This document shows, piece after piece, positions 36,775-45,304 of a DNA stretch of 47,967 bases. Each line of letters starts with the position of its first letter. Position 1 is the stretch's first letter. This stretch comes from Rubrivivax sp. Lineage in GTDB: Bacteria > Pseudomonadota > Gammaproteobacteria > Burkholderiales > Burkholderiaceae_C. Below the pieces are notes generated by a model that saw only the letters and a list, made by a program, of their open reading frames with translations, ran no database searches and was not told the origin of the DNA. The stretch spans positions 1-47,967 of the forward strand of contig JAIXWM010000023.1 of the NCBI GenBank assembly GCA_027491255.1. The letters are read 5' to 3'. The position numbers and the translations under genes are program-made.

Positions 36775-37370
36775 GCGCCGCGCCTGCGCCCGGCGCTGCC
36801 GGCGCGGGCGACGGCCCGGCCGCGGCCGTCCCCGCCACTGCCTACGGCAGCCCGCTGCCCTTCGGCCTGCACCGGCTGATGCGCGCGATGAACGCGCTCG
36901 GCACGCTGTGGATCGCGGCGCTGATGGTGCTGATCAACGTCGACGTGATCGGCCGCAACCTGTTCGCCAGCCCGCTGCCCGGCGTGCCCGAGATGGTGGC
37001 GCTGTCCATCGTCGGCATCGTCTTCCTTCAGCTGGCCGACACGCTGCGCGAGGGCCGCTTCACGCGCGCCGACATCCTGCTCGACCGGCTGGCGCTCAGT
37101 GCGCCGCGCGCGCACGACGCGCTGCACGCCCTGTTCCACACGGTGGGAGCGGCGTTGATGCTGGTCATCCTGTGGGCCAGCTGGGAGCCTTTGGCCGAAT
37201 CGGTGCGCATCCGCGAGTACGTCGGCGCCATCGGCGCCTTCCAGGCGCCGGTGTGGCCGGTACGCCTGATCACGCTGGCGGGGCTGGCCGCCACCACGCT
37301 GTGTTACGCGCTGCTGGCCTTCGCCGACCTGCGGCGCCTGGCCGGGCGCGCGCGGGGGGGGTCGAGATGA
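36771..37370 (+). CDS. dctQ: TRAP transporter small permease (DctQ type)
   Basis: This 199-residue inner-membrane protein has four helices and a 40-residue Ala/Pro-rich cytoplasmic lead (SAAPAPGAAGAGDG), which is longer than usual. The family segment TLREGRFTRADILLDRLAL follows the second helix. The GTG start is set by its overlap with the dctP stop. If translation began at an internal ATG (MRAMNALGTLW), the odd lead would be absent. Its stop overlaps the dctM ATG (ATGA). Confidence 0.9.
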   Translation: MSAAPAPGAAGAGDGPAAAVPATAYGSPLPFGLHRLMRAMNALGTLWIAALMVLINVDVIGRNLFASPLPGVPEMVALSIVGIVFLQLADTLREGRFTRADILLDRLALSAPRAHDALHALFHTVGAALMLVILWASWEPLAESVRIREYVGAIGAFQAPVWPVRLITLAGLAATTLCYALLAFADLRRLAGRARGGSR

Positions 37371-38689
37371 GCAGCGTCACCATCGCACTCGGCTCGCTGG
37401 TGGCGATGCTGGTGCTGATCTATGCCGGCATGCACGTGGCCATCACGCTCGGGCTGCTCAGCTTCGTCGGTGTCTGGCTGATCCGCGGCGACGTCGGCAT
37501 CGCGGCCAACCTGCTGGCGCAGGCCGTCAGCGACGCGATCGCCAGCCATATCTTCGGTGTCGTGCCTCTGTTCGTGCTGACGGGCTTCCTGGTCGCCTAT
37601 GCCGACGTCGGCAAGGACGCCTTCGAGGTGGCCAACCAGCTGTTCCGCCGCATCCGCGGCGGCCTGGGCGTGGCAACGGTGGCGGCGAACGCGCTGTTCG
37701 CGGCCATCACCGGCATTTCCATCGCTTCCGCCGCGGTGTTCTCGCGGGTGGCGGTGCCGCAGATGCTGCGCTTCGGCTACCAGCCGCGCTTCGCCGTGGG
37801 GGTGGTGGCGGGCTCGTCGGTGCTGGGCATGCTGATCCCGCCCAGCCTGCTGATGATCCTCTACGGCTTCCTGTCCAACCAGTCGGTGGGCGACCTGTTC
37901 ACCGCCGGCATCGTGCCCGGGCTGCTGCTGGCCGTGGCCTACGCGGTGATGATCGTGCTGATGGCCACCTTCAAGCCCGATCTCGTCAAGGTGCCCGGCG
38001 CGCCCGTGGCCGAGGACGACACGCCGCTGATGGGCTGGGGAGAGATGGCGGCCAAGACGCTGCCCATCGTGGTGCTGATCGGCGCCGTTCTCGGCGGCAT
38101 CTATGCCGGCTGGTTCACCGCCACCGAGGCCGGCGCCGTGGGCGCGGCGCTGGCACTGGCCATCGCGCTGCTGCGGCGCAAGCTCACCTGGAAGAGCCTG
38201 TGGGGCGTGCTCACCGAGACCGGCCACGTGACGGTGGCGGTGAGCTTCCTGATCATCTGCGCCAGCATCTACACCCGCATGCTGGCGATGAGCGGCACGC
38301 CGCAGGCGCTGGTGGGCTGGATGGCCGCCATGGGTTTTGGCGTTGGCATCTTCCTGCTGCTGTACATCGTGCTGATCCTGCTGCTGGGCACCGTGATCGA
38401 CTCGTCGTCGATCATGCTGATCGTGCTGCCGTTGATGCTGCCGGTGGCCGAGCAGTTGGGCCTGAACCTGATCTGGTTCGGCGTCGTCACGGTGGTGGCG
38501 GTGGAGATCGGGCTGCTGACCCCGCCCTTCGGGCTGAGCGTGTACGTCGTCAAGAGCACGCTCGGCGACAGCGTGCCTGTGAAGCTGGGCGACATCTTCA
38601 TTGGCGCCGCGCCCTTCACGCTGACGATGCTGGCCGTGCTGGGCCTGCTGGTGGCCTTTCCGCAGCTGAGCCTGGTGTTGCTGAAGTGA
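37367..38689 (+). CDS. dctM: TRAP transporter large permease (DctM type)
   Basis: The 440-residue inner-membrane channel protein is full length. Family marks are VPLFVLTGFLVAYADVGKDAFEVA, ITGISIASAAVFSRVAVPQML, GSSVLGMLIPPSLLMILYG, FTATEAGAVG and LLTPPFGLSVYVVKS. It overlaps dctQ by four bases. The lactonase-like gene starts 91 bases later with its own strong ribosome site, so the TRAP genes and the enzyme genes are likely one regulon and perhaps one transcript. Confidence 0.95.
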   Translation: MSSVTIALGSLVAMLVLIYAGMHVAITLGLLSFVGVWLIRGDVGIAANLLAQAVSDAIASHIFGVVPLFVLTGFLVAYADVGKDAFEVANQLFRRIRGGLGVATVAANALFAAITGISIASAAVFSRVAVPQMLRFGYQPRFAVGVVAGSSVLGMLIPPSLLMILYGFLSNQSVGDLFTAGIVPGLLLAVAYAVMIVLMATFKPDLVKVPGAPVAEDDTPLMGWGEMAAKTLPIVVLIGAVLGGIYAGWFTATEAGAVGAALALAIALLRRKLTWKSLWGVLTETGHVTVAVSFLIICASIYTRMLAMSGTPQALVGWMAAMGFGVGIFLLLYIVLILLLGTVIDSSSIMLIVLPLMLPVAEQLGLNLIWFGVVTVVAVEIGLLTPPFGLSVYVVKSTLGDSVPVKLGDIFIGAAPFTLTMLAVLGLLVAFPQLSLVLLK

Positions 38690-38780
38690 GCGCCTGACGA
38701 CGCGTGGAGTACGGGGTGGGCGCCCAGGGGAGCGACGCTGCAGTCCCACGCCCCCCGCGAGAATGACAAGGAGGAGCCCG

Positions 38781-39830
38781 ATGATCACCACCCCCAACCC
38801 CCTGGACGGCTGGGTCATCGACCGCAGCCAGATCCGCTTCGTCGGCCAAGGCCTGCAGCGGCCCGAGTGCATCCTGGCCGAGCGCGACGGCACGCTGTGG
38901 GCGGCCGACGCGCGCGGCGGCGTGACGCGCATCGCGCCCGACGGCACGCAGCAGTTCATCGGCCAGCGCACCGATGACCGCTTCGGCAGCGCGGCCGCCG
39001 ACACCGCCGACGCCTTCGAGGCCAAGTTCACGCAGGGCACGCTGCCCAACGGCCTGGCCTTCGCCGCCGACGGCAGCCTGCTGATCTCGAACTTCGGCAC
39101 CGACTGCCTGGAGGCGATGACGCGCGATGGCCGCACGCGCACGCTGTACGACCGCATCGACGGCCAGACCATCGGCAAGGTCAACTTCGTGCTGCGCGAC
39201 TCGAAGAATCGCATCTGGCTGACCATCTCCACCCGCGTCAACCCCTGGACCCAGGCCGCCGCCCGCCGCGTGCGCGACGGCTACATCGCCGTGGTGGACG
39301 AGCACGGCCTGCGCGTGGTGGCCGACGGCTTCCACTTCACCAACGAGATCAGGCTCGACGCGCGCGAGGAGTGGCTCTACATCGTCGAGACCACCGGCCC
39401 GCACATCAGCCGCATGCGCCTGGTCGAATCGGCGCGCGGCGTCGCGCTCACCGACCGGCAGGTCTTCGGCCCCGACCACCTGGGCGGCTACCCCGACGGC
39501 ATCGCCTTCGACGCCCACGGCAACCTGTGGTGCACGCTGGTGATGGTGGACAAGCTGGTGGCGCTGACGCCGCAGGGTGATCTGCGCCTGCTGCTGGACG
39601 ACGGCGACCCCGAAGCCAGCCGCAAGCTGCTGGCGAAGATGGACGCCGGCACCGTGACCGCCGAGGACATGGCCCACGCCAAGGGCACGCTGGCGCCCTG
39701 GATGGCCAGCATCACCTTCGGCGGTGCCGACCTGCGCACCGTCTACGTCGGCAGCCTGCTCGGCACCACCATCCCGTGTTTCCGCTCGCCGGTGGCGGGG
39801 CTGCCGATGGTGCACTGGAACGAGCGCTGA
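38781..39830 (+). CDS. SMP-30/gluconolactonase/LRE-family protein
   Basis: This 349-residue six-bladed beta-propeller protein belongs to the family that hydrolyses sugar or other lactones with a bound divalent metal. Blade motifs are visible: PECILAERDGTLWAADARGG, LPNGLAFAADGSLLISNFGTD, VNFVLRDSKNRIWLTIST, FTNEIRLDAREEWLYIVET and YPDGIAFDAHGNLWCTLV. The metal ligands expected in the family (an N-terminal Glu, a central Asn and a late Asp) have candidates in PECI, FTNE and YPDG. No signal peptide is seen, so it should be cytoplasmic. AAGGAGGAG gives a very strong ribosome site for ATG 38781. Lactone opening after uptake by the adjacent TRAP system is a sensible guess. Confidence 0.88.
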   Translation: MITTPNPLDGWVIDRSQIRFVGQGLQRPECILAERDGTLWAADARGGVTRIAPDGTQQFIGQRTDDRFGSAAADTADAFEAKFTQGTLPNGLAFAADGSLLISNFGTDCLEAMTRDGRTRTLYDRIDGQTIGKVNFVLRDSKNRIWLTISTRVNPWTQAAARRVRDGYIAVVDEHGLRVVADGFHFTNEIRLDAREEWLYIVETTGPHISRMRLVESARGVALTDRQVFGPDHLGGYPDGIAFDAHGNLWCTLVMVDKLVALTPQGDLRLLLDDGDPEASRKLLAKMDAGTVTAEDMAHAKGTLAPWMASITFGGADLRTVYVGSLLGTTIPCFRSPVAGLPMVHWNER

Positions 39831-39874
39831 TCGCCCCCCCGCACACCCTTGCCCGAACCCCAGGAGATCCCGTC

Positions 39875-40681
39875 ATGCCCCGCAAGTTCGTCGACCTGTC
39901 GATCTACCTCGAGAACGACGTCCTCAGCGACCCGCCGGCCTTCCGGCCCAAGATCGAGTACCTGCGCCACGACACCACGGTGGAACAGATCGCCGCCTTC
40001 TTCCCCGGCCTGAAGAAGGAAGACCTGCCCGACGGCGAGGGCTGGGCGGTGGAGTTCGTGCAGCTGAACACGCACAACGGCACCCACCTCGACGCACCCT
40101 ACCACTTCCACTCGACGATGGACAAGGCGCTGGGCGAGAAGAAGCGCGCGATCGCGATCGACGAGGTGCCGCTGGAGTGGTGCTTCCAGCCCGGTGTGAA
40201 GCTGGACTTCCGCCACCTGCCCGACGGCTACGTGGTCACCGCGGCTGACGTGGAAGCCGAACTGGCGCGCATCGGCCACACGCTGCAGCCGCTGGAGATC
40301 GTCGTCGTCAACACCCGCGCCGGCTCGCGCTACGGCCAGCCCGACTACGTGAGCGCCGGCTGCGGCATCGGCTACGGGGCCACGATGTACCTGCTCGAAC
40401 GCGGCGTGCGCCTGACCGGCACCGACGCCTGGAGCTGGGATGCGCCCTTCGTGCACACGGCCAAGAAGTACGGCGAGAGCGGCGACGCCGGCCTGATCTG
40501 GGAAGGCCACAAGGCCGGGCGCGACATCGGCTACTGCCACATCGAGAAGCTGCACAACCTGGAGTCGCTGCCGGCCAGCGGCTTCTACATCAGCTGCTTC
40601 CCGCACAAGATCCGCGGCGCCTCGGCCGGCTGGACCCGCGCCGTCGCCATCTTCGACGAGGCCCTGATGGCCTCGGCCTGA
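39875..40681 (+). CDS. cyclase family protein (kynurenine formamidase-like metal hydrolase)
   Basis: The 268-residue protein has the cyclase/KynB signature H-x-G-T-H-x-D-x-P-x-H at residues 67-77 (HNGTHLDAPYH), which binds zinc or manganese. Members hydrolyse amides, lactones or isatin-type rings. It is longer than KynB (about 210), with an N-terminal lead and extra sequence around FFPGLKKEDLPDGEGW; GCGIGYGATMYLLERGVRLTGTDAWSWD is the second conserved region. CAGGAG precedes ATG 39875. Position between an SMP-30 protein and fumarylacetoacetase suggests a ring-opening or amide-cleaving step in the same catabolic route. Confidence 0.9.
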   Translation: MPRKFVDLSIYLENDVLSDPPAFRPKIEYLRHDTTVEQIAAFFPGLKKEDLPDGEGWAVEFVQLNTHNGTHLDAPYHFHSTMDKALGEKKRAIAIDEVPLEWCFQPGVKLDFRHLPDGYVVTAADVEAELARIGHTLQPLEIVVVNTRAGSRYGQPDYVSAGCGIGYGATMYLLERGVRLTGTDAWSWDAPFVHTAKKYGESGDAGLIWEGHKAGRDIGYCHIEKLHNLESLPASGFYISCFPHKIRGASAGWTRAVAIFDEALMASA

Positions 40682-40700
40682 GCCCGCACCAGCCCACAGC

Positions 40701-40871
40701 CCGTTCGGACCGAGCCCATCGAAGCCCCACACCCGCCTGTTCGGGCCGAGCTCGTCGAATCCCTCATACCGACCCGTTCGGGCTGAGCTCGTCGAATCCC
40801 TCACACCCAACCGTTCGGGCTGAGCTTGTCGAAGCCCCCACACCCACCCGTTCAGGCGGAGCCCGTCGAAG
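40701..40871 (+). repeat. array of five REP-like repeats before fahA
   Basis: Five 24-bp cores begin at 40701, 40737, 40774, 40811 and 40848, spaced 36-37 bp. Each resembles TTCGGGCTGAGCCTGTCGAA with flanking CCG and G, and all are in the same orientation. The spacers are C/A-rich (CCCACACCC type). Copies at the edges carry more changes than those in the middle. The array fills the gap between the cyclase and fumarylacetoacetase genes and ends 19 bases before the fahA start codon, leaving no space for an ordinary promoter outside it. Confidence 0.92.
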
Positions 40872-40889
40872 CCCTTCTGCCCCACTCCC

Positions 40890-42221
40890 ATGCACCTCGA
40901 CCACACCCACGACCCCCAGGCCCGCAGCTGGCTCGCCAGCGCCAACGCCGCCGGCACGGATTTCCCGCTGCAGAACCTGCCCTACGCCGTCTTCCGCCGC
41001 GCCGGCAGCGCCGAAGCCTGGCGCGGCGGGGTGGCCATCGGTGACCAGATCGTCGACCTGGCGGCTCTGGCCACCAGCGCGCTGTTGCAGGAACCCGCCG
41101 CCCAGGGCGCGCGCTCCTGCGCGGGCGAGGCCCTGAACGACTTCCTGGCGCTGGGCCGGCCGGTCTGGAGCGCCCTGCGCCACGCGCTGTTCGCACTGCT
41201 GCGCGAAGACGCCCCCGCCGCCGCCCAGCAGACCGTGCGCGCGCTGCTGCTGCCGCAGGCCGAAGCGGAGTACCGCCTTCCCACGCGCATCGGCGACTAC
41301 ACCGATTTCTACACCTCCATCCACCACGCCCGCAACGTCGGCCGCGTGGTCCGACCCGACAACCCGCTGACGCCCAACTTCCAGTGGCTGCCCATTGCCT
41401 ACCACGGCCGCGCGTCCAGCGTGGTGGTCAGCGGCACGCCCTTCCGCCGGCCCTGGGGCCAGGCCATGCCGCCGGGCGCGCAGGCGCCGTCCTTCGGCCC
41501 CTGCCGGCGGCTGGACTACGAGCTCGAGATGGGTTTCTACGTCGGCCCGGGCAACGCCCACGGCCAGCCGGTGCCGCTGGCGCAGGCCGAGCAGCACATC
41601 TTCGGCATGTGCCTGCTGAACGACTGGTCGGCGCGCGACCACCAGTTCTGGGAGATGAACCCCCTCGGGCCCTTCCTGGGCAAGAACTTCTGCACCAGCG
41701 TCTCGCCCTGGATCGTGACGATGGACGCGCTGGCGCCGTACCGCGTGCCCTTCGCGCACCCGGCCGACGAACCCCAGCCCCTGCCCTACCTGGACGAGGC
41801 CGGCAACCGCGCGCAGGGCGGCATCGACGTGCAGCTCGAGGTGCTGCTGCAGACTGCGCAGCACCGCCAGCGCGGCCTCGCGCCGCAGCGGCTGTCGGGC
41901 ACCAGCTTCCGCCACCAGTACTGGACGGTGGCGCAGATGCTGGCGCAGCACACGGTGGGCGGCTGCAACCTGCAGACGGGCGACCTGCTGGGCACCGGCA
42001 CCATCTCGGGCCCCACGCCCGAGGAGGCCGGCGCCATCGTCGAACTGAGCGTGGGGGGCACGCGCCCGATCGCGATCGCCGCCACCGGCGAGACCCGCAC
42101 CTTCCTGGAGGACGGCGACACCGTGGTGCTGCGCGGCTGGTGCGAGGCCCCGGACCGCGCGCGCATCGGCTTCGGCGCCTGCAGCGGGCAGGTGCAGCCG
42201 GCGCTGCCCGCCGTGGCCTGA
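40890..42221 (+). CDS. fahA: fumarylacetoacetase
   Basis: This enzyme splits fumarylacetoacetate into fumarate and acetoacetate, the last step of tyrosine/homogentisate breakdown. The 443-residue protein has both the N-terminal SH3-like domain and the hydrolase domain of true FAH. Conserved blocks are DYTDFYTSIHHARNVG, YHGRASSVVVSGTPFRRP, DYELEMGFYVG and NDWSARDHQFWEMNPLGPFLGKNF. These contain the metal-binding Asp and Glu residues (DYTD, ELE and WSARD) known from the mouse enzyme. Homogentisate dioxygenase (hmgA), the usual neighbour, is absent from the window. It is bracketed by two repeat arrays in the same orientation. Confidence 0.96.
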   Translation: MHLDHTHDPQARSWLASANAAGTDFPLQNLPYAVFRRAGSAEAWRGGVAIGDQIVDLAALATSALLQEPAAQGARSCAGEALNDFLALGRPVWSALRHALFALLREDAPAAAQQTVRALLLPQAEAEYRLPTRIGDYTDFYTSIHHARNVGRVVRPDNPLTPNFQWLPIAYHGRASSVVVSGTPFRRPWGQAMPPGAQAPSFGPCRRLDYELEMGFYVGPGNAHGQPVPLAQAEQHIFGMCLLNDWSARDHQFWEMNPLGPFLGKNFCTSVSPWIVTMDALAPYRVPFAHPADEPQPLPYLDEAGNRAQGGIDVQLEVLLQTAQHRQRGLAPQRLSGTSFRHQYWTVAQMLAQHTVGGCNLQTGDLLGTGTISGPTPEEAGAIVELSVGGTRPIAIAATGETRTFLEDGDTVVLRGWCEAPDRARIGFGACSGQVQPALPAVA

Positions 42222-42245
42222 GTGACTGCGCGCCCGACGCCCCCA

Positions 42246-42382
42246 CCGTTCGGGCCGAGCCCGCCAAAGCCCCTCCACCCCAACCGTTCGGGCTGAGCCC
42301 GCCGAAGCCCACCCACCCCACCCGTTCGGGCTGAGCCTGTCGAAGCCCCCCACTCCAGCCGTTCGGGCTGAGCCCGTCGAAG
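42246..42382 (+). repeat. array of four REP-like repeats after fahA
   Basis: Four 24-bp cores begin at 42246, 42284, 42322 and 42359, spaced 37-38 bp, in the same orientation as the array before fahA and with the same consensus. The array fills nearly all of the gap between fahA and the class V PLP-enzyme gene, ending 25 bases before the chosen TTG start. Confidence 0.92.
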
Positions 42383-42407
42383 ACCCTTGCCCCCGGAGCC
42401 CCCTGCC

Positions 42408-43715
42408 TTGAGCACCGACGCTGCCTTCCTGCCCCCCGCCCTGCTGGCCGCGGTGCGCGAGCGCTTCCACCACGTCGATCGCTGCCCGGTGACGGGCGAA
42501 CCCCGCATCTTTCTGGAAAGCGGCGGCGGCTCGCTGAAGCTGAAGGCGGCCATCGCGGCAAGCGCCGAGGTATCCGCCCTGCCCGACCAGGAGGCGCGCG
42601 ACAACCCCGCCTCGCGCCACCTGAGCGCGCTGCTGGACCGCGGGCGCGAAGACGTTCACCTGCTCTTCGGCACGGCCGCGCTCGGCGCGGCGCGCGGGCA
42701 CGTGATCTCGGGCGAGACGGGCACGCGGCTGCTGTACCGGCTGGTGCGTTCGGTGGCGCTGTCGGCCCCGCCGGGGCCGGTGCTGTCGAGCACGCTGGAG
42801 CACCCGGCCAGCCTGGACGCGGCGCGCCAGTGGGCGCAGCAGACGGGACGGCGCTGGATCGAGGTGCCCTTCGACACCCGCGCCGGGGCGCTGACGGCCG
42901 AGCACTACGCAGCGGCGGTGACGCCCGACACGCGGCTGGCCACCATCATCCACACCAGCATGCTGACGGGCTTCGTGGCCGACCTGCCGGCGATCACGGC
43001 GGCCATACGCCGCGTCGCCCCGGCGTGCTGCATCATCGTCGACGGCATCCAGCACGCGCCGCACGGCACGATGGAGGTGGCCCGCTACGGTGCCGATGCC
43101 TACGTGTTCTCGCCCTACAAGGCGTATTCGCGCCTGTCGCTCGGTTTTGCCTGGGTGGGCGACCGGGTGCACGCGCTGCCGCACGAGCACATGCTGGGCA
43201 AGGAGGGCGCCGACTGGGAACTGGGCTCGCGCGACCCCGGCTTCTACGCGGCGCAATCGGCGGTGGTGGACTACTACGCCTGGCTGGGCGGCCATTTCAC
43301 GAAGGACGCTCCAGCCAGCACCCACCCCGACCGCGCCGCGCTGGTGGCCGCCGGCACCGCCGCAATGGCGCGCCACGAGGCGGCGCTGATCGGGCTGCTG
43401 CTGCACGGCGACGCGCAGACGCCGGGCCTGCTGTCCATGCCCGAGGTGACCATCGTCGGCCCTGCCACGGCCCAGGGGCGCGAGGGCATCGTCTCCTTCA
43501 ACCTGCGCGGCATGGATTCCCCCACCCTGGTGCAGGCCCTGGCACGACGCCACATCCGCGTCCACGCCCGCGTGACCGACGGCTATTCCGGCCACATCCT
43601 GGGCGCGCTGGGCCTGCAGGACTGCCTGCGCGTGTCACTGGCGCACTACAACACGCCCGAGGAGGTGCGGGCTTGCCTGCGGGCGGTGGCGGAGGTGCGG
43701 GAGGGGTTGGCATGA
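42408..43715 (+). CDS. class V aminotransferase-fold PLP enzyme (cysteine desulfurase/epimerase-like)
   Basis: The 435-residue protein has a fold-type I class V PLP domain. The PLP-binding lysine is K238 in YVFSPYKAYS, preceded by the cofactor Asp and His in IIVDGIQHAPHGTMEVARYGAD, an arrangement like SufS/CefD/kynureninase relatives. The N-terminal half has ISGETGTRLLYRLV and SSTLEHPASLDAARQW. The usual desulfurase cysteine loop was not recognised, so sulfur transfer is unlikely; transamination, epimerisation or beta-elimination are options. TTG at 42408 was chosen because GGAG lies nine bases upstream and the protein then starts STDAAFLPPALL; a TTG at 42387 is an alternative. It is the last gene of the TRAP-lactonase-cyclase-FAH block. 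Confidence 0.88.
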   Translation: MSTDAAFLPPALLAAVRERFHHVDRCPVTGEPRIFLESGGGSLKLKAAIAASAEVSALPDQEARDNPASRHLSALLDRGREDVHLLFGTAALGAARGHVISGETGTRLLYRLVRSVALSAPPGPVLSSTLEHPASLDAARQWAQQTGRRWIEVPFDTRAGALTAEHYAAAVTPDTRLATIIHTSMLTGFVADLPAITAAIRRVAPACCIIVDGIQHAPHGTMEVARYGADAYVFSPYKAYSRLSLGFAWVGDRVHALPHEHMLGKEGADWELGSRDPGFYAAQSAVVDYYAWLGGHFTKDAPASTHPDRAALVAAGTAAMARHEAALIGLLLHGDAQTPGLLSMPEVTIVGPATAQGREGIVSFNLRGMDSPTLVQALARRHIRVHARVTDGYSGHILGALGLQDCLRVSLAHYNTPEEVRACLRAVAEVREGLA

Positions 43716-43768
43716 GGCGTTCGTCGCTGTCCAGCGGCATCGCGCGTCCTGCGGATGCGACGGTTCTT

Positions 43769-43813
43769 TTGCGGTGAATATCGCAACTATTCGACGCATC
43801 TCATGCGGCGAAT
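43769..43813 (+). promoter_or_regulatory. paired palindromes upstream of fic (operator candidates)
   Basis: Two inverted repeats lie side by side. TTGCG-N8-CGCAA spans 43769-43786. ATTCGACGCAT, CTC, ATGCGGCGAAT spans 43789-43813, with 10 of 11 bases paired. The motif TGCGG(T/C)GAAT also occurs twice as a direct repeat. They end 38 bases before the fic start, where a repressor would block transcription. The winged-helix-like C-terminus of the Fic protein is a candidate binder. Confidence 0.6.
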
Positions 43814-43851
43814 GACAAGCACTGCCAGCGAATACGCCGCACAATCGCCGC

Positions 43852-44985
43852 ATGAAAAGCGGTGATTGCACCTACATCTGGCAGGCCAGCGAGTGGCCGG
43901 TGTGGCAGTTCGACCTGGCCGCACTGGCCCAGCCCCTGGCGGACGTCAGTCGCGCACAAGGCCTGCTGCTGGGACGACTGGCCGACGCCGGCATGGCGCT
44001 GCGCGATCAGGCCAGCCTTGAGGTATTGACCGAAGACGTCGTCAAGACCAGCGAGATCGAAGGCGAGCAGATCGACGCCGGGTCCGTGCGCTCCTCGATC
44101 GCGCGCCGGCTCGGCATCGACATCGGTGCCCTGGCCCCGGTGGATCGTCACATCGAAGGTGTGGTCGAGATGGTGCTCGACGCCACCGCCCGGTGCAACG
44201 CTCCGCTCACCCGGGACCGCCTGTTCGGATGGCACGCTGCCTTGTTCCCCACGGGGTACTCGGGCCTGGCCCGGATCAAGGTGGGGGGGTGGCGCGACGA
44301 TGCGTCCGGTCCGATGCAGGTGGTCTCCGGGCCCTTGGGGCGCCAACGTGTGCATTTCGAGGCGCCGCCCGCCGAACGGCTGGCGCTCGAGACCGACCGA
44401 TTCCTGGCCTGGACCAACGGCCCCTCCAACGAGCCACTGCTGATCAAGGGCGGGCTCGCGCACCTGTGGTTCGTCACGCTGCATCCTTTCGATGACGGCA
44501 ACGGTCGCATCGCGCGCGCCATCGGCGATCTGTTCCTCGCCCGCGCGGACGGCAGCCCGCAGCGGTTCTACAGCCTGTCGGCGCAGATCCAGCGCGAGCG
44601 CAAGGCCTACTATGAGATGCTCGAGCGCGCCCAGAAGCAGTCGATGGAGGTCACCGAATGGCTCTCGTGGTTCCTGGCGACGCTGCACCGCGCCGTGGAC
44701 CAGGCCCAGCACACGCTCGACGCCGTACTGGCGAAGAGCCGGTTCTGGCAGCGCTGGGCCGGCCCGGGCGCTGCGCCGCTGAACGAGCGGCAGGTCAAGC
44801 TGGTCGAGCGGCTGCTCGATGGTTTCGAAGGCAAGCTCACCAGCAGCAAGTGGGCGGCCATCGCCAAGTGCTCTCCCGACACCGCCCTGCGAGACATCAC
44901 GGACCTGCTGGCGCGCGGCATCCTGCGCAGATCGGACGCTGGGGGGCGCAGTACCAGCTACGAACTGGAAGGCGTTTCGAAGTAG
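43852..44985 (+). CDS. Fic family protein with N-terminal inhibitory motif and C-terminal winged-helix-like domain
   Basis: Fic enzymes transfer AMP from ATP to hydroxyl groups on target proteins. The 377-residue protein has an N-terminal DUF4172-like region (about 5-100), which contains the inhibitory-helix motif (S/T)-x3-E-G as TSEIEG at residues 66-71. The Fic core motif is complete: HPFDDGNGRIAR from H211. The C-terminal part (about 300-375: LTSSKWAAIAKCSPDTALRDITDLLARGILRRSD) looks like a winged helix. This is therefore a self-inhibited class II Fic protein, likely active and possibly DNA-binding. No separate antitoxin is needed or seen. CACAAT lies exactly six bases before the ATG, which suggests a leaderless transcript. 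Confidence 0.95.
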   Translation: MKSGDCTYIWQASEWPVWQFDLAALAQPLADVSRAQGLLLGRLADAGMALRDQASLEVLTEDVVKTSEIEGEQIDAGSVRSSIARRLGIDIGALAPVDRHIEGVVEMVLDATARCNAPLTRDRLFGWHAALFPTGYSGLARIKVGGWRDDASGPMQVVSGPLGRQRVHFEAPPAERLALETDRFLAWTNGPSNEPLLIKGGLAHLWFVTLHPFDDGNGRIARAIGDLFLARADGSPQRFYSLSAQIQRERKAYYEMLERAQKQSMEVTEWLSWFLATLHRAVDQAQHTLDAVLAKSRFWQRWAGPGAAPLNERQVKLVERLLDGFEGKLTSSKWAAIAKCSPDTALRDITDLLARGILRRSDAGGRSTSYELEGVSK

Positions 44986-45304
44986 CGCGCGCTTTCGGGG
45001 AATGGATGACGGGACGCCAGCTACCGCCCGGCTTCAGGTAAATGTTGTCGCCATAGCCCGAGGTGCTGCGCGTCGCGAGCCGAGGGCTACGGGCGACATC
45101 GGGGCCCGTGATGAACAACGGTGTTCCGTGACGACAACCCATGAGCTCGCCATCCGGCAACTCCCAGCCCCGGCGCAGATTGATACTTCGAACTGGTCGC
45201 AAACACCCCAGGGTGGAAGCAACCGCCCAGCGTCTCCCGCCCGGCCGACGCGCGCCGTTGCCGAACCCCCGATACTGCCGCTACCGCGCCCGCCCTCCTA
45301 GGCC
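44986..45304. other. intergenic gap between fic and J-domain genes
   Basis: These 319 bases hold no gene I can support. A minus-strand open frame (44897-45202) encodes a peptide with segments such as GWELPDGELMGCRHGTPLF, which resembles nothing I know and overlaps the fic 3' end. GATACT at 45272-45277 could be the -10 element for the J-domain gene; its -35 partner is unclear. Confidence 0.4.

Noticed and set aside
44897..45202. Minus-strand open frame overlapping the end of fic
   Set aside because: No family resemblance, overlaps a well-supported gene, and lacks a clear ribosome site.
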